Source of the DNA: Tritrichomonas musculus
Lineage: Eukaryota > Parabasalia > Tritrichomonadida > Tritrichomonadidae
Assembly (NCBI GenBank): GCA_039105265.1
Contig: JAPFFF010000027.1
Coordinates: 434,001 to 498,000, forward strand
Length of the DNA stretch: 64,000 bases
Direction: 5' to 3'
Of the stretch, positions 31,149 to 41,382 are shown in pieces (the first letter of the stretch is position 1; the number at the start of each line of letters is the position of its first letter). Position numbers and translations under genes: made by a program. The notes under the pieces were generated by a model. That model had not been told where the DNA came from. It did no database searches and saw nothing but the letters and a program-made list of their open reading frames with translations.

Positions 31149-32232
31149 ATATTTTTGATTTTTTTTTTCTTAATATTAAGATTACGTCATTTCATCTGGC
31201 CAACTAAAATATATTTAATGTTATTTGAAATCAACTAAAAAAGAAAGTATATTCTACTAGTTAATTATTCATCTTCAAAAATTTATATTTGAATAAACAT
31301 TATATATTTCCACCCAACAATTTCCATTCTTGTCATTTCTATTATATAATTAAAAATAAATAGAGCGGTTGTCCATTTGTAAAGTATTGAAAAATATTAA
31401 TAAACGCTAATTGGCTAATAATATTTTATATTTGGGGTTGAAATATATTGTTTGCTCAGATATATTCTGTTGATTATGAGAAAAAAAATTTCAATATAAA
31501 AATAAAAGTGTTTTAAAAATTTTATATTTCTCACAAAATTATAGACCCGATTTTATCTTCATTATTTCATTCCTTTTTATAAATTACTTTATTTTTCATA
31601 TTTTATCTTTTAAGTGTTTACTTGAAAATTGAATTTTTGTATTATTATTTTTGGTTAATTCAAATTTCCAAATAAATTTCAATTAAATTTTTCAATTTAT
31701 TCATTTTTTAAAATATATTTATAATGATACGAAAAGGAGATATTGATTTTATAATTATATAAAAAGAAATAATTTATACTACTATTATTGTAATTTTGGA
31801 TGATTGATAAATTGATTGAATCATAAAAGAAAATATATTTTTTTTTTTTTAGATAAAAAACTAATTTCCCAGATGCCAGCTATAAATCTTTATTTTATAA
31901 TCTTTCGTTAAACTTTCCTGATTCACATGCAATTTCTAAATCAAGTTTTTCTATCAATATTATAAAATGATCAAAATCGATTATTTTATTTAAATAATTA
32001 CTTCGATCTTTTAATCACAATTACAACCTTTCCATGTCGTTCAGGGTGCAAGTCTTCTCAATTTTTCTGATATATCCATTCAAATATTTCATTCAATTGG
32101 AATGATAAAGACCTGTTGGCGAAAAAATAAATAATAAAGACACTTTTTGAGCGTAGCTCAAAAAGCGGCTATCTTGTTAAAAATATAAAAAATTTTTGTA
32201 ACAAAAAGTTCCTTAAATATTATTATATTCAA
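31149..32232. other. Intergenic, AT-rich, with one perfect short hairpin
   Basis: No gene is seen. 32143-32152 and 32156-32165 form a perfect 10-bp inverted repeat (CTTTTTGAGC loop GTA) about 70 bp upstream of the kinase remnant. Short coding-like scraps near 31870-32060 on the minus strand cannot be assigned. Confidence 0.5.
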
Positions 32233-32977
32233 ATTCCCTGGATTTTCAAAGATTATAAAAGTATAGAAGAAATCGGTAAAGGTGTTTTTTCATCTGTAGT
32301 CAAAGTTATAAAGCAATCAACAAACCAAATTTATGCAGCAAAAATAATGGCAAAAGAAAGCACTGAATATTTCGATGAAATTGAAATTCATTAGAAGAAG
32401 TTATAGAAATAACGAAAGAATATTGTTCACATGGAGATTAATTAACAAACCTTTTAGAAGATCAGATCAAGACAACTAAAGAAAAAAAAAACAAATTGCT
32501 AATGGAAAAATTGAAGCCTTAACATACCTTCATGAACATAATATTGCTCATGGTAATATTAAATTAGATAATATTTTATTTGATGAGAACAATGTACCAA
32601 AAATATGCGATTTTACATTCTCTATAGATACGACCAAAAATGTTGATAAGCTCAAAGGATTTTCGCTTTTATATTCACCCCCAGAATTACGTGAAAAAGA
32701 TCATTCAAATATCGACTTTTTGAAAGCAGATATATGGTCACTTGGTATAGCTTTGTTTGGCATTTTTGAAGAAAGAATGCCTTATCATAATGATGGTGAT
32801 GATGATTATGATATGAGCAATCTTGTCATTGATACAAGAAATAAAAAACTCGAATCACTGATTCTGAAATGCTTATGTATTGATGCCAAAGAACGTGTTG
32901 ATGCAAATTTGTTAATTAAAGATCCATATGTAAAGTATATTGTTGAAGAAGAAGAGGAAGAAGACAGAATCATATAA
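32233..32977 (+). pseudogene. Decayed protein kinase gene with a non-canonical catalytic loop
   Basis: 32233-32394 encodes the N-lobe start: glycine loop I-G-K-G-V-F-S-S-V and the A-A-K-I lysine strand. From about 32480 another frame stays open to the stop and encodes the C-lobe: I-A-H-G-N-I-K-L-D-N-I-L at the catalytic loop, K-I-C-D-F-T-F-S at the metal-binding loop, S-P-P-E, and A-D-I-W-S-L-G-I. The catalytic Asp of HRD is Asn (H-G-N), so even the ancestor was probably a pseudokinase. Two stops and a frame change separate the lobes. The end is an acidic E-E-E-E-E-D-R-I-I. It is a host gene in decay. Confidence 0.65.
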
Positions 32978-33040
32978 CTTGAAAGAAATTAAAATATGTT
33001 AAGAAGAAGAAGAGGAAGAAGACAGAATCATATAACTTGA
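32946..33040 (+). repeat. 37-nt direct repeat duplicating the kinase remnant's 3' end
   Basis: 32946-32982 (GAAGAGGAAGAAGACAG core through ATAACTTGA) recurs at 33004-33040, a 58-bp period. The second copy is non-coding and lies 69 bp before the next gene. It looks like a recent local slippage duplication. Confidence 0.9.
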
Positions 33041-33108
33041 TTTTTGAGTATTGTAAAATTTGACTTTTACAATGATATTTCCCAGCCAAATAAGTTATCA
33101 ATTATAAT

Positions 33109-34434
33109 ATGGATACCAATTACGTATTCAAGACTCCGATTGCTAGTTTTAGAAGATTAATAGAGCAAGATTTTAGTGAGAGGTTCCAAATTATTTTAGG
33201 TTCACAAGAAAATGACTTTTTTGAACTCTCAAGAAATGAAGCTCGTATTATATCCAAAAAAATTAATGATTTTTGCATGATCGATCCAACCATTAACAAA
33301 TATGAACTTTTAACTCCAAGCAATGAGCAACCGCAAGAAATTCGCAATCTTCTTGATCTCATAATTTTGTCGACAAAAGGGCAAGTTACGGTACCAAAAG
33401 ATAAGCAAAAACAATTTGCAATGATTCGATTTTTGCTTGGCGAAGAAGTTCCATCCGATCTTTATGATATCAAAAATATCAAAGAAGCCATTTCACTATT
33501 AAACACCGAGATGAATTCCATTGCAGTCAAGTACTTGAGCGAGCATTTTCTCGAACTTTTAGAGAGCGATGAAACCAAAAATCTGAGCAAGGAAGTGATC
33601 ATCTCAATCATCGACAAGTACAACGAGTCAGAAGATGAAAAACAGAGCCAAACAGAGAAGAAGAAGGAAATATTTGAAGCCATGAAAAGAAAAGAAGAAA
33701 AGGAAATTGTCATTCACTTCATCTTTGGGATGCATTTTGATGAACTGATCCAAGATGCGATTGAATATGTGATGGAGAATCTTGATGACGATGTAATGGC
33801 AAATGAGCTGCATCGTGTGACACTTTTCATCAAGAAAATATTGAAACTTAGTTATAATGAAAAAGTGACATTGAATAAAAGTAAAATTACCGAAGTGAAA
33901 TTCAATGGAAATGAACTGTCAGGAATTATTAGTCACCTCAAAAAGAAGCATGGAGACAACCTTGAAGAAAGCGGAGCATTGAAGCTTGCAGGTGGCAGAG
34001 ATCCTCATCCAGGATATCCGATCACAAATCTCATTAATTATGATCAAAGCAATTCTTACTACAATTATAGTATGCGCGAGCCATCGAGCGAGTCGGATTC
34101 ATGGATCGAATTTGATTTTGTAAATGAGAAGGTCAATCTGACATCTTACACAATAAAAACAGATAACGATGAACCTAACAGCATCTGGAAGCCGAAGTCG
34201 TGGCGAATCGTTGGCTCAGACAATCACGAGAAATGGACAGTTCTGGATCACAAAGAAAACTGCAATGATTTGAATGGAAGTTGCTACCAGCACAGATTTG
34301 AATGTGATAAAAAAGATGGCTTCTTTCGTTACATTCGATACATACAAGAAGATTCATGGGACAGCTCTAGATGCAAATATGCATTTAGCTTAAAGTGCTT
34401 TGAAATGTTTGGCAATCTCTTAGAGCCAGTATAA
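33109..34434 (+). CDS. BTB-like protein with C-terminal F5/8 type C (discoidin) domain
   Basis: 441 residues. Residues 1-110 look like the BTB-type fold common in these trichomonad proteins (F-R-R-L-I-E-Q-D-F ... L-S-R-N-E-A). Residues 110-270 are a helical BACK-like region with a charged segment (S-E-D-E-K-Q-S-Q). Residues ~285-435 form a discoidin/F5/8C domain: L-A-G-G-R-D-P, W-I-E-F-D-F, Y-T-I-K-T, W-R-I-V-G-S-D, R-Y-I-R-Y. The family is abundant in parabasalids, usually intracellular, with an unknown ligand. There is no signal peptide. It starts at the first Met, just after the duplicated kinase tail. The gene looks complete. Confidence 0.8.
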   Translation: MDTNYVFKTPIASFRRLIEQDFSERFQIILGSQENDFFELSRNEARIISKKINDFCMIDPTINKYELLTPSNEQPQEIRNLLDLIILSTKGQVTVPKDKQKQFAMIRFLLGEEVPSDLYDIKNIKEAISLLNTEMNSIAVKYLSEHFLELLESDETKNLSKEVIISIIDKYNESEDEKQSQTEKKKEIFEAMKRKEEKEIVIHFIFGMHFDELIQDAIEYVMENLDDDVMANELHRVTLFIKKILKLSYNEKVTLNKSKITEVKFNGNELSGIISHLKKKHGDNLEESGALKLAGGRDPHPGYPITNLINYDQSNSYYNYSMREPSSESDSWIEFDFVNEKVNLTSYTIKTDNDEPNSIWKPKSWRIVGSDNHEKWTVLDHKENCNDLNGSCYQHRFECDKKDGFFRYIRYIQEDSWDSSRCKYAFSLKCFEMFGNLLEPV

Positions 34435-34658
34435 ATTTTTATGTTCTTTAAAGAGTTTTAGAAAGTTGATCATTAAGATACAAAGGAACATGATTTTATT
34501 TATTTATTTAAAATTTTAGAAAAATGATAGGAATGGTGAAATTTTAAAGTTTTAAACTTTTTCTGAAAATAATAACCATTGAATCTTATTTTCTATTAAT
34601 TATCATATAAAGATCTGCATTTTTCTTTGATTTATCAAGAATAGAAAATAATTGTTCT
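34435..34658. other. Spacer, possibly holding the lost 5' end of the DUF3447 remnant
   Basis: AT-rich; from about 34610 the plus strand has scraps of coding-like composition leading into the remnant at 34659. No start can be placed. Confidence 0.35.
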
Positions 34659-35259
34659 TTGTCTATTTCATTCATGCTATATAAAAGAGCAACAATTGAA
34701 TTTCTATTAAAACAAATTGGTTACTATAATGAAAGAAACAATAAAATTTGGTCCAGAAGTTACACTGAAAATGAAATCACTGAATATATGAAAACGAGAT
34801 TTTGTCCAAGAAAATATTATCAAATAATAAAAGATGATGATTTTGATGCATTTACACAATTTGTGACTGAAAAATCAAGTCGAATAAAATTTAATGAAAA
34901 GATAAATCTTTTAATGTTTGAAAGGAATTCTGATATTCAAATTGTTCATAATTATATTTTAATCAATTCTAATTCAACAGAATTACTGACTTTAACAACA
35001 GCTCGTTTATCAATTATTGGAGGCAATCTTAAAATTATTCACAAATGTTTTGAATCGATAAAAATTATCTTCATATTTAGTAAATATCTCTCTTTTTAAT
35101 GCAATAAAATATTGTCACATCGAAGTTTTTGAATGGCTTTATGAGAAAGCATTCAATCTTCTAAGTATTGATGAAGAAAAACTCATACGTTATGCTTTAA
35201 AATATAATAATTATGAAGCTATTTGTTTATTGTTATCTTATGGCATAAATAATTCTTGA
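34659..35259 (+). pseudogene. Truncated DUF3447/ankyrin remnant
   Basis: 146 codons from 34659 encode part of a DUF3447 protein (F-D-A-F-T-Q-F-V-T-E ... A-R-L-S-I-I-G-G-N-L-K-I-I-H) and run into low-complexity sequence and a stop at 35097. After a frame change, 35100-35259 continues with N-A-I-K-Y-C-H-I-E-V-F-E-W-L-Y-E-K and A-L-K-Y-N-N-Y-E-A-I-C-L-L-L-S-Y-G-I, the last ankyrin unit, then TGA. The normal ~200-residue N-terminal part is missing. Confidence 0.6.
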
Positions 35260-35366
35260 TGCTATAATGAAAATGTAAATGCTTAACTTATTTCATAAAA
35301 TCAGCAAAAAAAATAAATAAAAAAAGTTTTAGATAAACGATTTTTATTTCTAAATTATTTATAACT

Positions 35367-38300
35367 CTAAAATACTTCAACGAATACTTGATGACGATTA
35401 TTTGTAGCCATTGCTTCTTCGATACTCAAGTAGCCTTCTTCAATAGTAATTTTGAGGAGCAGCTCCTTCAACTTGTCTGAAAGAGGGCCAGGAATTCCGC
35501 AATAATACAAAGTAGTAGTCACGTCTGACCAATAATTCCAGATCAAAGTAGTGTTCTTTTTCATTACCTCCAAAATTTTCTCTTCAGTTTTCTTCTCGAT
35601 TTCCTGATTTGATCCGAGTTCAGAGATGTCTTTATTCAATATGTCTTCATCAGACCAAGCGTAAAGAACATCAGCCAGAGCTCCGTTTTCTTTTTCCTTT
35701 TCGAGTTCGTCCATCAATTTTGAGTTTATCTTTGACGATGTTGAGCCGTAAATGAGAAGAATTGGACCATTTTGAGAGCCTTTGTTTTGTATCAAAGAAA
35801 GCATTGGAGCAATTCCGCATCCAATTGCAACGAGAATCATTGGAGCATGACGATTTTCAGGCAATTCGAATGATCCTTGAGTTATTCTAATTGGAACCTT
35901 CTTCAATTCTTCGCTTTGTAAGTAAGTGGTGCAGAGACCTTTTCTCTTTGAATTCTTGCCAAATCTTCTTCTTGTGACAATCAAATTGACCATGTTTTGG
36001 TTCCTAATTGGAGAGGAAGCAATGAAGTATGATCGTGGTTTTATATGCGGGCAGCTTGACAAGATTGTCTCAATTGATGGAATTCCAAATTGTGCAAATT
36101 CGCATATAAATTCACATGTATTAACATCCTTCAAATAATTGATGACATCGTCAGGTTGAGGAACTTCGAGCATCTTCGTTAAACGTGCAATTCCTTCCTG
36201 GTTTGAAACCTCCAAGAAAGCACGAATGATTGAACGGTTAGGAGAGCCATTCAGATCCAAATATTGAGAGAAAAGTTGTCTAGTTGTGATCTTTTCAGGA
36301 ACAAATGATTCAAATGAAGAGTCATTCAAAATCAGCGAGTAAACTTGTTCTGGATCTAATTTTAATGCTTCAATTGCTTTGTCAACAAGATCGGGCTCAT
36401 TCTCTGGTAAAATCTCAAGTACATCGCCTGTTGAATACATGACGCCTTTAGGTATCTTGATCTGAATGAAGTTCATCTGCAAATTGGTGTCATTCAATTC
36501 TTCGGGCGTCAATTTCTCATTAGTTTTCAAAGAGGCAATTTCAAAGCCAACAGGACGAAGTGGATTGGAAGCAATTGTTTGATCTTCAACTGGAATCATT
36601 TGGTAATTCAAATGTATCTCAATTTTTGGTGGTTTTAATCCTAACGCTTCACAAAGTCTAAAACACCAGCCTTCAAAAATGGCTTCACCTTTGTCTTCGG
36701 TTGAAGTGTCAATCTTTTGCAATGGAAAGATTCGATGTGCACGATGTTGTTCAAGCTTTGCATCGAGCTCAATTCCAGCTTGACAGTAATACGTGTATCT
36801 TTGGCATCCGAGTCCAACAACAGCATATTTAACGCCAGAAAGATCTTCGGCTGAATCCTCCAATTTTTCAATGAATTTTCGACTGTTGACTGGGAATTCG
36901 CCTTCGCCAATTGTTGAAATGATGAAGATTGCGATTTTTCTTGTCATTAATTCTTTGATTGACAATCTGTTCATTGCAACAGACGATGATCCAATGATGT
37001 CAGCAACAGTACGTGAAAGTTTCATTGCCGTTCCACTCGACGATCCATAAGCAACAACCGGCATCGATAGCATCCTTCTTCTTTGAGCAAGGATTGCTGT
37101 TTCTTGTGGTTCGTAATGCGTATGAAGGAGTTCATGTGCAATAGGACTTCCAGGGTGCCCCAAAAAGTTTGTATAAATGTTGCAGACTTCAGAACTTTCG
37201 TCTGAAATACGAATCTTCTTCTCTCGATCAATTTGAAAGATGCTTTGAATGCGATCTTGAATGTTTTTCTTTGGAAGATAAGGTTGTCCTGCACCGCCAA
37301 CGCAACCGCCTGGACAAGCCATGACTTCAATGAAGTGGAACTTTTTGAGTTTGTCACTATCGATCAGTTCACCAACCGCCGAAATACCGTTACAAATGGC
37401 AATGTTTATTTTATTGTTGCCGACTTCAACAGTTGCTGTTTTGATCGATTTCATCCCTCTGAAAGACTCGTATTCAATGTTATCATGCATCTGCTCATGC
37501 GTGATTATCTTGTGGATGTAACGAACAGTTGCTTCAGCTACACCTCCGGTTGTACCGAATATTTGGCCAGCACCAGAAGATTCGCCTAAAATACTGTCAA
37601 ATTCAGACGAATTCAATTCATTAAAACTGACGCCGAAATCTTTGAAATATTCAACAAATTCTTTAGAAGTCATAACAGCATCAACGTCCCCTGCTAGCTG
37701 CATCCTTTTGATCTCGTCTTTCTTCGCTACGCATGGCATCAACGAGACCAAGAATATGTCTTCTGGTCGAGCATTTATCACCTTTGCAAAATAGGTCTTG
37801 ACGAGCTTGCCGACGATCATGTGAGGTGATTTTGTAGTTGACAAATTTGGAATCAATTCGGGATGAAGCTTCTCTACGTAGTTCACCCACGCTGGACAAC
37901 AAGAAGTGAACTGTGGCAAGGCTGAGCTTTCAATTGGTTCAATTTTACTCAAAAGTGAAGTTGAATGAGATGGCTCAATGTGATGCTTCGGTGTGCTGAC
38001 ATGCGGTTGCTCGGCAAGATGGCTCAAATTACTGTTGCTGCTGCTTCGCATGTTCTTTAGATTAAAGATCATTGAGCTAACTTTTTTAATGTTAGGTGAA
38101 ACGATGCCGTTTGAATGAAAAGTGCTTCTGTGTGAAGTGTTGATAACTTTCGGACTGGTCTGCTTTACTGGTGTCGTTGTTGACAGTGAAAAGGAGTCTG
38201 AGGTGCTGTAAAGGCTGGAACTTGAACTGATATTACCATGATTATATGATGGAAGAATCGGAAGGTTGCTCGAAAGTGGACTATCTTGTGTTAAAATGCT

Positions 38301-39098
38301 TTGTTCATCGACATTTATGTTCAGGCGACGAAGAAGTTCGTTGCCTTCTTCAATAACGGTTATATCGGCGCCGAAATTAGTATCAAAAACGTATTTAAAG
38401 CCAACTTCGCGGGCTGCTTGAATTATTTTGCCTGTGGCAACGGTTCCTGGGGGATTCCCAAAGGCTTCGGCAATCGCAACTCGAGCTGCGGGTGCCATCT
38501 GTAATACTAAAATCTTTCCGTCGACAATTGCTTTGAGTATTGAAGATTTTGAACTGATTGTGTTTAAAGCACCGGTTGGACAAACTGTTAAACATTGCCC
38601 ACAACTGATGCATTCATTATCTTTAACACGAGGATTTAAATAGTTGAAAGCTCCGACGTTTTGAACATCGGAACACATTCTAGTACATCGGCCGCAATTG
38701 ATACATAATGATGGATCAAAAGATATCGAATTTGAATGATCTGATTCACGAGATCGAACATTGTTTCTGGGATAAAGGTAATTTAATATTTCTTCTATGT
38801 CTTTTGATTGAGGGGGTATCGGTGAATCAATAAAATTGGTGTAATCTCGTCTAACTTTTTCCATAACTTCCGGTGTGTTCGTTTCAATTGTCATTCCATT
38901 GGTCATTTTGTGGACGCATGCATAAGTGAATGAATTGCCGTTGATCCGAACAATGCATAAACCACATTTCCCTGACGCGGGTATATCTTCATGAAAGCAA
39001 AGTGTCGGTATATATATATTGGCTGATTTGCATGCTTCAAGAATTGTCATATTTTTGGGAAATTTATATGGATTGCCATTTATCTTAACATTAATCAT
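35367..39098 (-). CDS. [FeFe]-hydrogenase fused to a CysJ-like flavodoxin/FAD/NAD(P)H reductase
   Basis: About 1243 residues from the Met of M-I-N-V-K-I-N-G at 39096-39098. Order: 2Fe-2S ferredoxin domain (~1-80, C-F-H-E-D and C-G-L-C), histidine-ligand region, two 4Fe-4S clusters (C-I-N-C-G-R-C and C-I-S-C-G-Q-C, ~120-200), H-cluster domain with L1 T-S-C-C-P-A-W (~398), L2 M-P-C-V-A-K-K (~452) and L3 M-A-C-P-G-G-C-V-G-G-A-G (~591), flavodoxin (G-S-S-S-G-T-A, ~680), FAD domain (R-S-Y-F-I-A-S-S-P, ~1019) and NAD(P)H domain (A-I-G-C-G-I-A-P, ~1088). It would couple NAD(P)H and H+/H2. HydA-CysJ fusions are known in parabasalids. Odd: a ~130-residue Ser-rich insert (~263-393) just before L1. The frame opens 47 codons earlier, but that part is A/T-derived. 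No hydrogenosomal presequence is evident. Confidence 0.92.
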   Translation of the reverse strand: MINVKINGNPYKFPKNMTILEACKSANIYIPTLCFHEDIPASGKCGLCIVRINGNSFTYACVHKMTNGMTIETNTPEVMEKVRRDYTNFIDSPIPPQSKDIEEILNYLYPRNNVRSRESDHSNSISFDPSLCINCGRCTRMCSDVQNVGAFNYLNPRVKDNECISCGQCLTVCPTGALNTISSKSSILKAIVDGKILVLQMAPAARVAIAEAFGNPPGTVATGKIIQAAREVGFKYVFDTNFGADITVIEEGNELLRRLNINVDEQSILTQDSPLSSNLPILPSYNHGNISSSSSLYSTSDSFSLSTTTPVKQTSPKVINTSHRSTFHSNGIVSPNIKKVSSMIFNLKNMRSSSNSNLSHLAEQPHVSTPKHHIEPSHSTSLLSKIEPIESSALPQFTSCCPAWVNYVEKLHPELIPNLSTTKSPHMIVGKLVKTYFAKVINARPEDIFLVSLMPCVAKKDEIKRMQLAGDVDAVMTSKEFVEYFKDFGVSFNELNSSEFDSILGESSGAGQIFGTTGGVAEATVRYIHKIITHEQMHDNIEYESFRGMKSIKTATVEVGNNKINIAICNGISAVGELIDSDKLKKFHFIEVMACPGGCVGGAGQPYLPKKNIQDRIQSIFQIDREKKIRISDESSEVCNIYTNFLGHPGSPIAHELLHTHYEPQETAILAQRRRMLSMPVVAYGSSSGTAMKLSRTVADIIGSSSVAMNRLSIKELMTRKIAIFIISTIGEGEFPVNSRKFIEKLEDSAEDLSGVKYAVVGLGCQRYTYYCQAGIELDAKLEQHRAHRIFPLQKIDTSTEDKGEAIFEGWCFRLCEALGLKPPKIEIHLNYQMIPVEDQTIASNPLRPVGFEIASLKTNEKLTPEELNDTNLQMNFIQIKIPKGVMYSTGDVLEILPENEPDLVDKAIEALKLDPEQVYSLILNDSSFESFVPEKITTRQLFSQYLDLNGSPNRSIIRAFLEVSNQEGIARLTKMLEVPQPDDVINYLKDVNTCEFICEFAQFGIPSIETILSSCPHIKPRSYFIASSPIRNQNMVNLIVTRRRFGKNSKRKGLCTTYLQSEELKKVPIRITQGSFELPENRHAPMILVAIGCGIAPMLSLIQNKGSQNGPILLIYGSTSSKINSKLMDELEKEKENGALADVLYAWSDEDILNKDISELGSNQEIEKKTEEKILEVMKKNTTLIWNYWSDVTTTLYYCGIPGPLSDKLKELLLKITIEEGYLSIEEAMATNNRHQVFVEVF

Positions 39099-40128
39099 TG
39101 CTTGGAGAGTTTTTTTTTTTTTAAATAAAAAAATAAAAATAAATTTTATTTTCAATTTTGAATCATTCTTTTTATATTTTTGAGTAACTTTCAAAACGAC
39201 TAAATTGAAATAAAGGGAGCTCGATTCCTTGTTGCCCAAAATTTCAATATTTCTAATAGGTTTTTAACTATTATATTATACAAAAATTAAATATAGAAAA
39301 TATTTTTATTTTAGCAGGAAGATTTTTTGATATTTTTATTTAACTATAAGATATGTATATTTTCATAAATTGAGTTGTTGTTATTTTTTCAACAACAACT
39401 CAAAAATTTGCATTTTTGAATACGTTAATTCAAATTAAAATCAATCCAAATTTATAATTTCAAAAGAATACAAATTAACTGAAAAAATAATATCCATTCA
39501 TTGAAATAATCTTTTTTGAATAATTTATATGATTTTTTATTTTACTTATATCTCTGATTTAAACCTACAAACATTTAATATTTTATCATATATCTAACTA
39601 ATTATTTAAATATAAAAATTTATAAAATGTATTATGTTACATAATTGGGTTATTCAAACCTGTATTAACAAGAGAAATGATTGGATAATTATAAAAAAAA
39701 TAGTTTTATAATAATATATGAAATATATTTCTTTATTATTATTTAAAAATATATTTTAAATTAAGACAAAAAGTATTATTATCAATAAATTATCATATAA
39801 TATTTAATATTGCATGAATCAAATAATTATTCTTTATTCCAGAAATTGAAGTCTATTATTTTATTATTTCGACAATTATATATACAATTATTTTTTCCAT
39901 ATATTTTTTTGAAAAAATGATTACATATTGGTTTATTTGATTTTTTTTAAATTAACGTCTTTTTTATTTCAGTCATACCCCTTTATTGAAATAGATTATT
40001 TTTTTTTAAAGAATTCAAAAATGTGGTTTGACCATTCAAAAGCTTTTTATACATGAACTTTTTAATAAAGTAATTAGATATATTTATTTTAATGATTTTT
40101 CTTGAATTTTAATTTGTTTTTCTGTTTA

Positions 40129-40159
<31 letters not shown>

Positions 40160-41382
40160 AAATCAAGTTCAAAAAAACTATATTTTTGAAAAGTTGTATC
40201 TTTTCACTTTCAAATATAGAATAATATAATTTTATGATAAATCTAATATCAATTAATGAAAACTAAGAATAAAAATTATAATAATTATATAATATTTCTT
40301 TAAATTATTATAATTTAAAATTTAATATCTTTTAATTCTTAATTATGAAGATATTACAACAGAATAATAATCATTTTTTGAATAAATAAATATTTTTAGG
40401 AGTGTTCAAAAATAACTCAAAACACAAAAAGTTTTGCTTTTTCTTGAGTCAGATTGAATAAAAAAACAAAATCCTTAAGAATTTATAACCGGTTGTAAAA
40501 AAAAAAAAAAATGTGTATAGTAACGGCAAAAATATAAAATTGCTTTATTTTTTAAATATATATTGTATTTAATGTATTGTTAAAAAATGAATATAATATT
40601 GTCTCGTTTTAATCGATAAATGCATCGGTAAACAAAAAACTTTTTTTGTGAAAAATAATTACAATATATATTCAATTTTATAAAAATATATTTTTTTTCA
40701 TATCTTTATATGATATTGCTTTTTGAAAAAATGAAGCACTATAATGAGTTAAATGAAACTCAATACGAATTTTTAAACAAACATGAAATTAAGAATAATA
40801 ATTTTATAAAAAAAATATTATTCTTAATTTTTTTCTTTCTGTATATGATTAATAATTTTTTAGAACAAGGAAATTTGTAGGATAAGTGTAATATATTTGT
40901 AATTTCAAGCTTGTAATAATTGTCAATTTTTGATAATTTACAACATAATAGGTTAAATGTTGAGTTACAGGAGTTTTTTAATTTGATGGATATAATTATT
41001 TTTATTAAAAGGCATGATACAATAAAACAAATAAATTGGTTTTATTTTCAATGAACTGTTTAAGATTTGTTTTGTCTCAATAAATTAAGAATTTCATAAA
41101 TAAGTTGGCTATTCTGCATTATAGTCATGAAAAGTATTTGTAATTACTATTTGAATTGATTTTAAAAGATATATAATCTGATACAATTTGATAGATATTT
41201 TAAAGAAAAATAGAAATTATGCTATTTGCATTGATTTTGTTATTAAAAAATTTAATACAAGTATGTTTTCATTAGGTTTAAACTCATTTCACTCAATAAA
41301 ATTCTTGACTTGAAAGTCAAGAAATTTTATTATTCAAAAAGTGGTTTATACAAAATCAAAAATCACTTCATTTCTTTTATTG
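39099..41382. other. 2.3-kb AT-rich intergenic region
   Basis: The upstream region of both the minus-strand hydrogenase and the plus-strand exonuclease gene. It includes a long T/A run near 40131-40162 and an A run at 40498-40510. No coding frame, tRNA or sizeable inverted repeat is seen. An A/T-rich palindrome (GTTGTTATTTTTTCAACAAC) lies near 39378. 41303-41320 contains CTTGACTTGAAAGTCAAG, a short hairpin just before the gene. Confidence 0.55.

Noticed and set aside
39099-39239. Upstream extension of the hydrogenase frame (47 residues)
   Set aside because: It is translated from T/A runs (F-I-F-I-F-L-F-K-K-K-K) and has no targeting or domain features; the Met before the ferredoxin fold is the better start.
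41341-41382. GTG-started signal-peptide-like extension of the exonuclease protein
   Set aside because: GTG is not an expected start in this lineage; the first ATG at 41383 removes the signal-like segment.
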